59,849 nucleotides of DNA, from the NCBI GenBank assembly GCA_021790115.1, contig JAJYIM010000006.1, forward strand, positions 1-59,849, written 5' to 3'. This document shows positions 35,747-44,528 of the stretch, piece after piece (the first letter of the stretch is position 1; every line of letters starts with the position of its first letter). Source of the stretch: Actinomycetes bacterium (lineage in GTDB: Bacteria; Actinomycetota; Thermoleophilia; BMS3ABIN01). The position numbers and the translations under genes are program-made. The notes below the pieces were generated by a model. The model saw only the letters and a list, made by a program, of their open reading frames with translations, was not told the DNA's origin and did no database searches.

Positions 35747-37558
35747 CTAATCCTCGTCCTCAAGCGCAAGCCCAATCGCAATCGCCAGCCGCGGCGCCAG
35801 CAGCGACAACTCATCGTCGCCCAGGCCTGACTTGTTTTGCGTGATTCTCTTGAGCGGATTACCTGTAACCACCTGGAAAGGAAAGACTTGGGACAGGCGC
35901 GCATCCAGGTTTGGCAACATGGCGCCGCCGCCGCCTAAAAGAAGCCGGCCGACAGGCACAGAATTTTTCTGCGACATGTAATAATCCAGAGAGCGGCGGA
36001 TATCATCAGCAAGCGCGTCTGCCGTTATCTCCAGGGCCCGCCGCACGACAGCCTCTTTTTCAGCCGGAGACGATTCGGCGCTGTCCCAAAGCCCCTCCCC
36101 GTGATCCCCTTTATCGGGCAATTCGTTGCCATCCGCCCTCCGCTGCTGTTGCCGTCCTTCCTCTCCTTCACCGGAAGGGATCAAGCCACTGGGCCCAAAA
36201 GGCCCTCCTGGCTCCGCAGCTTCGTTACCGCCTTCGGAAGCGCCGCCCGACCCAGCTTCATTATCAGAGGGAGGAATAACCTGTGTCTCTGCATCGGCCG
36301 GGGGCTTCCTTTCCGGCGCCGGCCCTTGCTCAGGGGCAGAGCCTTCCCGCTCTTCCTTGCCGACAGGCGCCAGTCCGATTTGGGCCTTTAGCACTTCAGC
36401 CTCGGCAAAGGACACGCCGGCTTGCTCTTGAACGCTTCTGGTAAAATCATCGCCGCCAAAAGCAATGATGCGGGTAAATTGCGGCTCTCCGGCAACATCG
36501 ACCACCAGATTTGTCACATCGGAAGCAACGTTTGCGACAGCAACCGCTGCCCCGGCAGGCGCGCCTTCATCAAGGAAGCTTCGTGTTATCTGTGACCGCA
36601 AAAGCGCAAACGCCTGCAGGTCAATGCCGGCCACCTGAAGCCTAGCCTTCTTCATGGCATCAATAAACTGAAACACCATCTGTTTTTGCGCCGCAACAAC
36701 CAGAACTTTCTGCTTTTCAACACCCTCATCAGCCTTGAACCGGCCGAGGATATGATAATCAAAAACAGCTTCTTCAATAGGAATTGGTATATAATCCTGC
36801 GCCTGAAATTCAATCGCCGAGCGCAGCTCCTTCTCGTCAAGAATTGGAAAGTCAAGTGACCGCACAACAATTTTCTGGTTGGCAAGCCCCAACGCAACTT
36901 TCTTGCCCTTGATCTTGTATGTTTTCCAAAATGAGCGAATGGCGGCGGCAAGACCGTCAACGTCGCGGACCTCCCCTTCCTGAATCAAACCTTCGGGCAG
37001 CGCATCCACCGCCGCCTGCAACAAAACAGAGCCGGCAGTCTGGTGCCGCAGCCGAACTGCCGTAATCGATGACCGCCCCAGGTCAAGACCGACCGGGCTC
37101 ACTTTTGAGCCCAGCGCGCCGCCCTTGCCTCTGCGAAGTTTCGCGGGTTTGGTTTCGCCAGCAGGTTTGGCGGCTTTACCTTTTCGAACCCTGGGTGGCC
37201 TGCGCGGCTTTTTTTCTTTTGGCGTTTTTTCCTTTGGCGCCTGCCTCTGTTTCCGGGCAGCCTTTCTGGCCGCAATCTTCTCTTCCCTGGCCGCTTTTCT
37301 GGCCGCAGCTTTCTGCGCCCTTATTGATTTTTTATCTGCAGCCTGGTTGACAGGTTTCGAAGGGCCTTCGTTATTTGCCATGCCACCTTTTTGTGATGTC
37401 CATGGCTGAGGCGGTTTTTCCTTAGCCTTCTTTTTGAAAAAAGGTTTTTTTGGGGCCGGCTGCATGGATGCTTGCGAACCTCCGGGCGCCGCCCTTGCAG
37501 GCGCAGCCCCCTCCGGCCCGGCTCCTTTTTTTTGCTTCTTTTTAAAGAATCCCGCCAT
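35747..37558 (-). CDS. pilM: Type IV pilus ATPase-like protein PilM with large disordered regions
   Basis: A 603-residue actin-like (FtsA-fold) protein that binds PilN and links the pilus machine to the cytoplasm. The first 155 residues are a Lys/Ala/Arg/Pro-rich disordered stretch (KKKQKKGAGPEG, ARKAAREEKIAARKAARKQR). The PilM core begins VGLDLGRSSITAVRLRHQ and continues DFPILDEKELRSAIEFQAQDYIPIP. A disordered acidic insertion of about 100 residues (around 400-500) splits the core before RRALEITADALADDIRRSLDYY and LLLGGGGAMLPNLDARLS. Usual PilM is about 350 residues. A short MITE lies 27 bp upstream of the start. Confidence 0.9.
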   Translation of the reverse strand: MAGFFKKKQKKGAGPEGAAPARAAPGGSQASMQPAPKKPFFKKKAKEKPPQPWTSQKGGMANNEGPSKPVNQAADKKSIRAQKAAARKAAREEKIAARKAARKQRQAPKEKTPKEKKPRRPPRVRKGKAAKPAGETKPAKLRRGKGGALGSKVSPVGLDLGRSSITAVRLRHQTAGSVLLQAAVDALPEGLIQEGEVRDVDGLAAAIRSFWKTYKIKGKKVALGLANQKIVVRSLDFPILDEKELRSAIEFQAQDYIPIPIEEAVFDYHILGRFKADEGVEKQKVLVVAAQKQMVFQFIDAMKKARLQVAGIDLQAFALLRSQITRSFLDEGAPAGAAVAVANVASDVTNLVVDVAGEPQFTRIIAFGGDDFTRSVQEQAGVSFAEAEVLKAQIGLAPVGKEEREGSAPEQGPAPERKPPADAETQVIPPSDNEAGSGGASEGGNEAAEPGGPFGPSGLIPSGEGEEGRQQQRRADGNELPDKGDHGEGLWDSAESSPAEKEAVVRRALEITADALADDIRRSLDYYMSQKNSVPVGRLLLGGGGAMLPNLDARLSQVFPFQVVTGNPLKRITQNKSGLGDDELSLLAPRLAIAIGLALEDED

Positions 37559-37584
37559 CAGGCAATCTGGTCAAATCCTGTCAC

Positions 37585-37658
37585 TTAGAATCTATCTCAA
37601 AATGTATATTCTGCTGCGGCCGGCCTCGCTGCGAACAGCCTTTTGAGATAGATTCTAA
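37585..37658 (-). mobile_element. Short MITE-like palindromic repeat, reverse orientation
   Basis: 74 bp, TTAGAATCTATCTCAAAA to TTTTGAGATAGATTCTAA. The interior reads in reverse order (ATTCTGCTGCGGCCGG, then CCTCGCTGCGAAC) compared with most copies. Central hairpin deleted. It lies just upstream of pilM. Confidence 0.85.
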
Positions 37659-37675
37659 TATTGAATTAGCTGCTG

Positions 37676-37813
37676 TTACTTCGACGGTGCGCGCTGCATA
37701 TCCTTTTTAAAAAGAGGCGCGCCCAAACGCTCTAAGGCTGCAAAACGGCATCTGCAATCGATGTCGGGATCATAACGACAGAACCGGTCAAGAACATAAG
37801 GCAAAACCGTCAA
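37676..37813 (-). CDS. Possible 45-residue HEAT-like protein coupled to trpC
   Basis: A frame beginning at TTG (37813), sharing TTGA with the trpC stop, runs 45 codons: VLPYVLDRFCRYDPDIDCRC, then FAALERLGAPLFKKDMQRAP. The DPD...C/R..AAL..LG pattern resembles one HEAT-like repeat. Composition looks coding, and the TTGA overlap with trpC suggests translational coupling. It could also be the remnant of a longer gene. I do not recognise a family. Confidence 0.35.
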   Translation of the reverse strand: MTVLPYVLDRFCRYDPDIDCRCRFAALERLGAPLFKKDMQRAPSK

Positions 37814-38616
37814 TTCCCGTTTGCATCGAGGGTCGCGCCGCCCAGCAGCTCCTTTAATTTCGCTTCCGGAGCGCGGCTGCGCGACAGGGCCTCTCCAACA
37901 AGAACCGCGTCAACGCCCGCCGCCGCCAGCCGCTTGACATCCCCGCGGTTGCTTATGCCGCTTTCACTGACAACGGCCACCTTGCCGGGAACATGCCCTA
38001 TGAGATTCTCCGTAGTTTCCAAGCTTACCTTAAAAGTTTTCAGGTCGCGGTTGTTGATGCCCACCAGGTCAGCGCCTGCTTTAAGAGCCATATTTAGCTC
38101 AGCCATGTCGTGCACCTCAACCAGGCACTCCAGCCCGGCTTGCGAGGCTTCGCCATACAGTTGATGCAGTTTGCCGGCATTAAGTGCGGCGGCGATCAGC
38201 AGGATTGCGTTGGCGCCCCAGGCCGCCGCTTCCCAAACCTGGTAAGAGTCAATCACAAAATCTTTTCTGAGGATTGGCAATCCGCAAGCGCTGCGGGCCG
38301 CTTTAAGGTCGGCAAGCCCACCCTTAAAAAAGTGCTCTTCTGTCAAAACCGAGACCGCCCGGGCCCCGGCCCGCTCATACGCAGCAACCGTTGCAGCAAT
38401 GTCAAGGTCAGGCCGGATATCACCGCGTGACGGTGAAGCGCGCTTCACCTCGGCGATTACCGTCATGCCCGGCTGGCGCACAGCGCTAATCAGGGAACCG
38501 CCGCCGGACCACCTTGCGCAAGCTTCGCTTTTCAACTTTTCCAGCGGCCGTTCCAGTTTTCGCGCCGCAATATCCTGCCGCGTCATGGCCAGTATCCTGC
38601 TTAAAAATTCCGCCAA
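37810..38616 (-). CDS. trpC: Indole-3-glycerol phosphate synthase
   Basis: A 268-residue TIM-barrel enzyme of tryptophan synthesis. VIAEVKRASPSRGDI (catalytic Lys), SVLTEEHFFKGGLADL, LRKDFVIDSYQVWEA, ECLVEVHDMAEL, GINNRDLKTFKV and VSESGISNRGDVKRL are in the expected order. It ends the local trp block; trpF, trpB and trpA are not found here. It lies 12 bp after trpD. Confidence 0.97.
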   Translation of the reverse strand: MAEFLSRILAMTRQDIAARKLERPLEKLKSEACARWSGGGSLISAVRQPGMTVIAEVKRASPSRGDIRPDLDIAATVAAYERAGARAVSVLTEEHFFKGGLADLKAARSACGLPILRKDFVIDSYQVWEAAAWGANAILLIAAALNAGKLHQLYGEASQAGLECLVEVHDMAELNMALKAGADLVGINNRDLKTFKVSLETTENLIGHVPGKVAVVSESGISNRGDVKRLAAAGVDAVLVGEALSRSRAPEAKLKELLGGATLDANGN

Positions 38617-38628
38617 GTTGCCTGTCCC

Positions 38629-39666
38629 TTATCTGGCGGCCCGCGTCGCCTTGATATATGCCGCCAGCTTTCTGCCGGCAGAGCCATCGTCGATGCTTTT
38701 TGCCGCCAACCTGACGCCGGCGCCAATGCTGCGGGCGCGGCCAGCCGCGTAAAGGGCGGCGCCTGCATTAAGAAGCACGATCTCGCGCCGCGGGCCGGCC
38801 TTACCATGAAGGACGTCCATGAGGATGCTCGCGTTTGTGGAGGCATCGCCGCCTTGAAACTGTTTGCCGGCAGATGTGCTCTTAAGACCAAAATCTTCAG
38901 GCCTGATCAAAAAGCGCTTGAACTTGCGCGGCCCGATTTCAATTACGTCAGTCGGCCCGGCAATTGTAATTTCATCGAGGCCGTCGCTGCCATGCACCAC
39001 CAGGCCATGCCGGCAGCCCAGCACCTTGAGCGACCTGGCGATAATTTCAAGGTACTTGCGGTCGGAGACGCCAACCAACTGGCAGGCGGCGCCGGCCGGA
39101 TTGGTGAGCGGGCCCAGGAAGTTAAAAATCGTGCGCACCCCCAAGGCCAGCCGCACCGGCACTACATGTTTCATTGCCTGATGATGCAGCGGCGCAAACA
39201 TGAAACCGATGCCAACCTGCCTGATAATGCGGCCGACTTTCGCTGGTGGCACATCCAGGTTCGCGCCCAGCGTTTCGAGCACATCGGCGCTGCCGCACTG
39301 GCTGGTGGCGCTGCGGTTGCCATGTTTGGCAACACGCGCCTGGGCGCCCGCGACGACAAAGGCGGCCGTCGTGGAAATATTAAAGCTCTGGGACATATCA
39401 CCACCTGTACCGCAGGTATCAACGACATCGGCGCCGCCAACGTTGACTTTTTTAGAAAATCTGCGCATCGTCTTTGCCAAGCCGACAATCTCCTCAACCT
39501 GCTCTCCTTTTGTGCGCAGCGCCACAAGAAAACCGGCAGTCTGAACATCGCTCGACTTGCCAGACATGATTTGTTCCAGCACGGATGCCGCCTCCGCTTC
39601 CTTGAGATCGAACCCAGATGCAAGGCGGTCAATGGCATTTGTGAGGATATCGTTAGGCGTAATCAT
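38629..39666 (-). CDS. trpD: Anthranilate phosphoribosyltransferase
   Basis: A 345-residue protein. The phosphoribosyl-binding loop is VDTCGTGGDMSQSFNISTT, with KHGNRSATSQCGSADVLE, the metal-binding VVHGSDGLDEIT and FNFLGPLTNPA. The ATG at 39666 is preferred to the TTG before it. A heptad stretch lies immediately upstream of the start and another follows the trpG stop, together filling most of the trpG-trpD gap. Confidence 0.96.
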   Translation of the reverse strand: MITPNDILTNAIDRLASGFDLKEAEAASVLEQIMSGKSSDVQTAGFLVALRTKGEQVEEIVGLAKTMRRFSKKVNVGGADVVDTCGTGGDMSQSFNISTTAAFVVAGAQARVAKHGNRSATSQCGSADVLETLGANLDVPPAKVGRIIRQVGIGFMFAPLHHQAMKHVVPVRLALGVRTIFNFLGPLTNPAGAACQLVGVSDRKYLEIIARSLKVLGCRHGLVVHGSDGLDEITIAGPTDVIEIGPRKFKRFLIRPEDFGLKSTSAGKQFQGGDASTNASILMDVLHGKAGPRREIVLLNAGAALYAAGRARSIGAGVRLAAKSIDDGSAGRKLAAYIKATRAAR

Positions 39667-39669
39667 CAA

Positions 39670-39700
39670 TCAGTTTTGAGTTTTGAGTTCCGAGTTCAAA
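39670..39700. repeat. Heptad stretch upstream of trpD
   Basis: On the minus strand GAACTCG GAACTCA, then AAACTCA and AAACTGA, ending three bases before the trpD ATG. It occupies the position where a ribosome site would be expected. Confidence 0.55.
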
Positions 39701-39794
39701 ACTAATAAGCAAGCATCATTCAAAAAAGTGCAAGTGCGAAATTGACACTGGCAAATTTTATCAATTGAAAGCCTTTCACGAAAAAGCGACCTTG

Positions 39795-39817
39795 ATCTTG
39801 GAGCCTGGAGTCTGGAA
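39795..39817. repeat. Heptad stretch immediately after the trpG stop
   Basis: On the minus strand the trpG TAG is followed at once by TTCCAGA CTCCAGG and then CTCCAAG: three degenerate units with no spacer. Confidence 0.55.
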
Positions 39818-40396
39818 CTATATTTTCATCTTCAGGAAGTTCCCGAGGATTTCCTTTCCCGGCGCCGTGAGGATGCTTTCCGGATGGAACTGCACTCCTT
39901 CCAGGGCCGGCAGCTGCCGGTGACGGCATCCCATCACCACATTGTTTTCGGTCCAGGCTGACATCTCAAGACTCCCCGGCAGCGGGTTTTTCACAATTAG
40001 CGAGTGATACCTGGTAGCACTAAAAGGGTTAGCCACATTAGCGAAAATTGTCTTGCTATCATGCAATATTTCTGAAGTCTTGCCGTGCACGGGCGCCTCG
40101 CCCCTGACAATGCTTGCGCCAAATACCTGGCCGATGGCCTGGTGCCCCAGGCAGACTCCCAACAACGGGATTTTGCCGCCAAACGCCTCCACTACCTCCA
40201 TGGAAACACCTGCCTCATTCGGGGTGCAGGGGCCGGGTGAAATCACAATGTGCGTCGGCGCCTTTTCCTTGATTTGGGCGCATGTGATCTTGTCATTTCG
40301 AAAAACCTCGATCACAGCGCCCAGCTCGCCCAGGAACTGCACCAGATTATATGTAAAGGAATCGTAGTTATCTATGATCAGTACGCTTGGCTGCAT
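39818..40396 (-). CDS. trpG: Anthranilate synthase glutaminase component
   Basis: A 192-residue class I glutamine amidotransferase. Starts MQPSVLIIDNYDSFTYNLVQ; ISPGPCTPNEAG, the nucleophile GVCLGHQAIGQVFG and the His/Glu pair EGVQFHPESIL are present. A longer frame to 40576 would add 60 residues, of which about 24 are translated heptad repeat and the rest trpE overlap, so I reject it. No clear ribosome site precedes the chosen ATG; the repeat array occupies that region. Confidence 0.95.
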   Translation of the reverse strand: MQPSVLIIDNYDSFTYNLVQFLGELGAVIEVFRNDKITCAQIKEKAPTHIVISPGPCTPNEAGVSMEVVEAFGGKIPLLGVCLGHQAIGQVFGASIVRGEAPVHGKTSEILHDSKTIFANVANPFSATRYHSLIVKNPLPGSLEMSAWTENNVVMGCRHRQLPALEGVQFHPESILTAPGKEILGNFLKMKI

Positions 40397-40405
40397 GCTT
40401 ACACA

Positions 40406-40475
40406 GGGTTTCGGGTTTCGGGTTTCGGGTTTCGGGTTTCGGGTTTCGGGTTTCGGGTTTCGGGTTTCGGGTTTA
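40406..40475 (+). repeat. Perfect heptad array (GGGTTTC)9-GGGTTTA between trpE and trpG
   Basis: Nine identical units and a tenth ending in A, without interruption. The plus strand, template for trp transcription, has ten GGG runs separated by four bases, fitting a G-quadruplex pattern. It starts about 20 bp beyond the trpE stop and ends 10 bp before the trpG ATG. Confidence 0.95.
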
Positions 40476-40493
40476 GCTACCATCAACATCTGT

Positions 40494-42011
40494 TTACTGC
40501 CAATCCTCCTGCCTCTGGGCAAGATCAATTGCCGAAAAAAGCGCTTTGGCCTTGTTGCAGGATTCTTCATATTCACTGGCCGGCACCGAGTCGGCGACCA
40601 CGCCGCCGCCGGCCTGCACGTAAGCCTTTCCGTTCTTGACCACGATAGTGCGAATGCAAATACAGGTGTCCAGCTCGCCGCTAAAACTCAGGTATCCGAT
40701 GGCGCCAGCATAAGAGCCCCGCTTCACCGGCTCCAGCTCATTGATTATCTCCATCGCCCGAATCTTGGGAGCCCCCGAGACAGTCCCCGCGGGAAAGGCG
40801 GCCTTGAGGGCGTCGGCCGCCTGCAGCCCCTCTCTTAATTTTCCGACCACCACTGAGACAATATGCATCACATGGGAATAATATTCAATCCGCATCAGAT
40901 CAATAACCTCAACTGTCCCAGGAACGCAAACCCGGCCCAGATCGTTGCGGCCCAGGTCCACCAGCATAATGTGCTCCGCCAGCTCCTTGCCGTCACTGAG
41001 CAAATCGGCCGCCAGTTGTTTGTCCTGCTCGGGCGTGACTCCCCGGGGCCGGGTGCCGGCAATCGGCCGCGTCTCCACCCAGCCACGGCTAACCTTGATC
41101 AGCGGCTCCGGCGAGGAACCAACCAGGGCAAAATCCCGAAATTTAATATAATACATATATGGCGATGGGTTAACGACCCTGAGGCCCCGGTAGATGCCAA
41201 ACGCCGACCTTTGCGTTTCTACCTCAAAACGCTGCGACGGCACAACCTGGAAGACATCGCCGGCGTAAATGTAATTTTTTATCCTGTCCACCGCAGCCTC
41301 AAAATCACTGCGGCGGAAATTGGAAACAGGCTGGGCCAGCGGCGTGCGGCTGTGATGTTTTGCCGGCGGCAATGGTTTTGACAAGATCTGTTTCAGGCCG
41401 GCCACGCGTTGGCAGGCCCTGTCATAAGATTCTTTAATATCAACGCCATTTTCCACCAGCACGTTTGCCAGCAGAAAAACGGTATGTTTCAAATGATCAA
41501 AAATAATGATTGAATCCGTAACCAGAAACGCCATGTCCGGCAGCCGCAGCGCATCTTCGGCCGGCGGCGGCAACTCTTCAATCCAGCGCACCAGGTCATA
41601 GCCGAACAGGCCGACGGCGCCGCCGATAAAGGGCGGCAAGTTATCCAGTTTGGGCGCGCGGTAGCGCAACAGGTACTCTTCAATAAAGCCGAAGGGATCA
41701 TCACAAAAAAGAGCGGTCCTGGCCCCGTTCTCCTCAATCGTCAGCTCGCCCTCCTGAAAAGTAATTACTGCCCTGGGGTCAAACCCAAGGAAAGAATAGC
41801 GGCCGATGCGCTCACCCTGCTCAGCGCTTTCCAGGAGGAAGGAATTATCGCGCTCGCCCAGTTTCAGGAATGCCGACACGGGCGTCTCCAGATCAGAGAC
41901 AAAGCTGTGATAGACAGGAATAAGGTTAAAGCTGCCGCCGAGCGAGCGCACCTCGTCCAGCGAAGGACTGATTTTGAGACCCGGTCCGGCCGCGGTCCCT
42001 GTTATTTCCAT
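40494..42011 (-). CDS. trpE: Anthranilate synthase component I
   Basis: A 505-residue chorismate-using enzyme, committing chorismate to tryptophan. The N-domain carries the feedback site region [19 protein letters not shown] (Trp-binding LES). The catalytic domain has [60 protein letters not shown] and [20 protein letters not shown]. Its ATG overlaps the hisIE stop by 10 bp, so expression of a histidine and a tryptophan gene is coupled. No leader peptide or T-box is visible upstream. Confidence 0.97.
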   Translation of the reverse strand: MEITGTAAGPGLKISPSLDEVRSLGGSFNLIPVYHSFVSDLETPVSAFLKLGERDNSFLLESAEQGERIGRYSFLGFDPRAVITFQEGELTIEENGARTALFCDDPFGFIEEYLLRYRAPKLDNLPPFIGGAVGLFGYDLVRWIEELPPPAEDALRLPDMAFLVTDSIIIFDHLKHTVFLLANVLVENGVDIKESYDRACQRVAGLKQILSKPLPPAKHHSRTPLAQPVSNFRRSDFEAAVDRIKNYIYAGDVFQVVPSQRFEVETQRSAFGIYRGLRVVNPSPYMYYIKFRDFALVGSSPEPLIKVSRGWVETRPIAGTRPRGVTPEQDKQLAADLLSDGKELAEHIMLVDLGRNDLGRVCVPGTVEVIDLMRIEYYSHVMHIVSVVVGKLREGLQAADALKAAFPAGTVSGAPKIRAMEIINELEPVKRGSYAGAIGYLSFSGELDTCICIRTIVVKNGKAYVQAGGGVVADSVPASEYEESCNKAKALFSAIDLAQRQEDWQ

Positions 42012-42631
42012 CGTTGCAGCAGCTCCTTGAGGACATCCTCCAAAGCAACATCATTATCGGCCAGGAGCACGCCCAAGTGATAGAACATGTCGGCGGCCTC
42101 GTAAATGATTTCATCACGGTCCCCATCTTTGGCGGCGGCAATCAGCTCTGCGGCCTCCTCGCCAACCTTACCGAGGATGGCGACGGTTCCTTTCTCAAAC
42201 AGGCTGGCCGTGTAAGATCCGGGCGGCATCAGCCGCTTCCTCTCCTCAATCAGGCTGTACAGGCGGGTGAGCGTTTCGTAAACAGAAGGAGACAGCGGCG
42301 AGCCATCCAGCGACCGGTGAAAACAGGTGTGCTGTCCCGTGTGGCAGGCAAAGCCGCGCTGTTCGGCCAGGATCAGCAAAGTATCCAAGTCGCAATCGTA
42401 ACGGATTGATTTCACAAACTGAAAGTGGCCGCTGGTCTCCCCTTTGTTCCAAAGTTTTTGCCGCGAGCGGCTCCAGAACCAGGTGCGCCCAGTCTCAATT
42501 GTTTTTGCCAGGGATTCTTTATTCATGTAGGCCTGCATCAACACTTCGCCGGTAAGCCAATCCTGCACGATCGCAGGAATCAGCCCCCGCTCGTCAAACG
42601 TAAGGTCGCTTATGGAGATGGGCTCGGGCAC
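42002..42631 (-). CDS. hisIE: Bifunctional phosphoribosyl-AMP cyclohydrolase / phosphoribosyl-ATP pyrophosphatase
   Basis: A 209-residue fusion performing steps 2 and 3 of histidine synthesis. HisI part: [49 protein letters not shown] and the zinc cysteines in [16 protein letters not shown]. HisE part from about residue 115: [36 protein letters not shown] and [19 protein letters not shown] start. No other his genes here. Confidence 0.96.
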   Translation of the reverse strand: MPEPISISDLTFDERGLIPAIVQDWLTGEVLMQAYMNKESLAKTIETGRTWFWSRSRQKLWNKGETSGHFQFVKSIRYDCDLDTLLILAEQRGFACHTGQHTCFHRSLDGSPLSPSVYETLTRLYSLIEERKRLMPPGSYTASLFEKGTVAILGKVGEEAAELIAAAKDGDRDEIIYEAADMFYHLGVLLADNDVALEDVLKELLQRWK

Positions 42632-42715
42632 GAACCGATTCTACCAAAAACAGAGGAAAGAATTGCGAAGAGACGCCAATTTAAACACAACACACTGAAC
42701 ATGAAACGCTTTGCA

Positions 42716-43015
42716 TCACTCACTATGCAGCAATGGATTCTCCATTCGTTGGTAGCCGGCCTCCGCGGCATCGGAGCGGCAGTGTTGACAAACCACTATG
42801 GCCATGCTATTATCGCTGCCCCTGAACAAATCGGTTTTTTCACCCGTCAGAATTGTGCGGCCGCAAAGTCCGCAAATGTCCTGCTGCAAGCGCGGCCTGA
42901 TCTCGCGGCTGCCGGCGTCATGGCTTTGCCCGCGCTCAAAGCTGTCTGGAATAGGATCACTGCCGGGATCATAATTTGAAATATTTTTCTTAAATAGTGT
43001 TCCGAGTCCAATCAT
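42716..43015 (-). CDS. Small zinc-ribbon protein of unknown function
   Basis: 99 residues from the ATG at 43015, which has AGGGG upstream. The C-terminal half has two Cys pairs, CGLCGRTILTGE and VVCQHCRSDA, with spacing suited to a single zinc site. The N-terminal half is poorly ordered and has no hallmark. It lies between hisIE and the deoC terminator. I do not recognise a named family. Confidence 0.6.
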   Translation of the reverse strand: MIGLGTLFKKNISNYDPGSDPIPDSFERGQSHDAGSREIRPRLQQDICGLCGRTILTGEKTDLFRGSDNSMAIVVCQHCRSDAAEAGYQRMENPLLHSE

Positions 43016-43100
43016 ATCAGCCGCCCCTAAACTCACTTGGCATTTCACTGAATGATCCCCGGTCCAGGAGAAAAATAACGCAAGCAGGAAGAAATATGAT

Positions 43101-43128
43101 AAAAAAAGACGCGCCGCAGGCGCGCCTT
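43101..43128 (-). terminator. Intrinsic terminator of deoC
   Basis: On the minus strand AGGCGCGCC-TGC-GGCGCGTCT followed by six further Ts: a 9-bp stem, 3-nt loop and U-run, 44 bp past the deoC stop. Confidence 0.85.
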
Positions 43129-43171
43129 TGGGCTGATAAACCCGGCTGTTGCCTAAAGCAGCGGGACTTTT

Positions 43172-43873
43172 TTACTCCTTGGGCTCGGAAAATCCTTCCA
43201 TAATCTCAACAGCGTGACTTGTCCCCAGTCGCGCCGCTCCAGCGTTGATCATGGTCTCCGCGTCCTCGGCGGTAACAATCCCGCCGGCTGCTTTAACTCC
43301 CAGATTCTCGGAAAGCTCATCCCGGAGCAGCTCAACGTCAGGCACAGTCGCCCCCTCCGGCCCGTAGCCCGTTGACGTTTTGACGAAGTCTGCGGCGCCG
43401 TCCTCTATCATTCGGCAGGCCAATTTTTTCAGCTTTTTGTCAAAGTAAGAAGTCTCCATGATTACCTTGACCAACACCAGCCCTTTGCCCACGTTAACGC
43501 TCTTCATTCTCACGGCACGCACCACGGCGGCAATTTCATCCCTGACCCAGCGGAAATTCCCCGAAAGCATCGCACCGATGTTTATCACAAATTCAACCTC
43601 ATCAGCCCCCGCACCAACCGCATTTTCCGCCGCCCGCACCTTGGTGATCGTGGTGTCACCCCCAAAAGGAAATGAGACCACCGTGCAAACCTTGACATCA
43701 TGGCTTTTTAGCAAGGTCGACGCCAGCGGCACATAACAGGGGAAAACAACGACCGTGGCAAAGTGAAACTGGCGCGCTTCCTCACAAAGCTGTTCGATCT
43801 CAGTGCGGGTAGCATTAGCGCGAAGAAGTGTGTGGTCTATTGTTTTTGCCAGCTCTTCTGCTCTTAAGGCCAT
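43172..43873 (-). CDS. deoC: Deoxyribose-phosphate aldolase
   Basis: A 233-residue TIM-barrel aldolase of deoxynucleoside breakdown, splitting deoxyribose 5-phosphate. IDHTLLRANATRTEIEQLCE, VCTVVSFPFGGDTTITK, DEVEFVINIGAML, VLVKVIMETSYF (Schiff-base Lys), DFVKTSTGYGPEGAT and VKAAGGIVTAEDAE are all present. Works with DeoB (7632-8936) in the same salvage route though the genes are far apart. A TATAAT lies about 50 bp upstream on the minus strand, and a terminator follows, so it is probably monocistronic. Confidence 0.96.
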   Translation of the reverse strand: MALRAEELAKTIDHTLLRANATRTEIEQLCEEARQFHFATVVVFPCYVPLASTLLKSHDVKVCTVVSFPFGGDTTITKVRAAENAVGAGADEVEFVINIGAMLSGNFRWVRDEIAAVVRAVRMKSVNVGKGLVLVKVIMETSYFDKKLKKLACRMIEDGAADFVKTSTGYGPEGATVPDVELLRDELSENLGVKAAGGIVTAEDAETMINAGAARLGTSHAVEIMEGFSEPKE

Positions 43874-44036
43874 GGGTATGCCTCCCCATCGGTTTCATCC
43901 ATCAACTCCGCTTCCAAAAGCGCAATTATATCACAGCGAAAAAGTCCTTTTTCTGTCAGCAATCGGCTTGGGCTTGTTTGAGCCGGTCCCGGGAGGCTCA
44001 TACTACTGCGGCCGGGCGAAAGTGATCGGCCTGTCT

Positions 44037-44528
44037 TTATCTTTTCCGGCTCAGCGGAGCCGCGATCAAAAGGCGATGGCAACCCTTTCCATAGTAATCA
44101 GGAAGATTATCAACAACCTCGAAACCGGCGGTGGCGTAAAGCCTGACGCCGGCGCCGTTATTAGGATCCATTGTCGCCAGCAGGCGCATGAATCCCAACT
44201 GCCCCAGCTGTTTCTTTAACAGAAACAGGAATTTCTTGCCGCAGCCAACCCGGCGGTAACCAGGCTGGATGTAAAAAGCATCCATGTAGAGATCGCCTGC
44301 CTCCATGCACCGCATGATCTGAGCCGAACCGATTATTTTGTTATCCACACTGGCCACGTATAGCAAGCCCCAGGAGGCAATCACCGGAAGCATCCACCGG
44401 TTGGGCGCTGATTCACCCAGCGATTCCATGCCGCAGCGCTCCATTTCCTGAAGCAACTCCGGCGGCAAGCAGGTGAGGCGTCTGACTGTCAGTAATGGAC
44501 TTGCCATCATTGACAAAATTGGTATCAA
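44037..44528 (-). CDS. GNAT-family N-acetyltransferase
   Basis: A 163-residue protein (fewer if the ATG at 44510 or 44507 is used). Acetyl-CoA binding motif A: DAFYIQPGYRRVGCGKKFLF, followed by LLATMDPNNGAGVRLYATAGF, a standard C-terminal pattern. The acceptor cannot be predicted. Its first possible start (TTG) shares TTGA with the stop of the Mth938-like gene, so the pair is translationally coupled. Confidence 0.82.
   Translation of the reverse strand: MIPILSMMASPLLTVRRLTCLPPELLQEMERCGMESLGESAPNRWMLPVIASWGLLYVASVDNKIIGSAQIMRCMEAGDLYMDAFYIQPGYRRVGCGKKFLFLLKKQLGQLGFMRLLATMDPNNGAGVRLYATAGFEVVDNLPDYYGKGCHRLLIAAPLSRKR

Noticed and set aside
40406-40475. CRISPR array
   Set aside because: Unit is 7 bp with no spacers and no cas genes nearby.
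40397-40576. N-terminal 60-residue extension of TrpG
   Set aside because: It is translated heptad repeat plus overlap with trpE; the family starts at MQPSVLIIDNYDSF.
42012-42200. T-box or trp leader before trpE
   Set aside because: trpE overlaps the hisIE coding sequence, leaving no room for a leader.
43900-43960. deoC promoter
   Set aside because: A TATAAT is present at 43924-43929 on the minus strand, but no -35 is found at proper spacing, so I did not list it as a feature.
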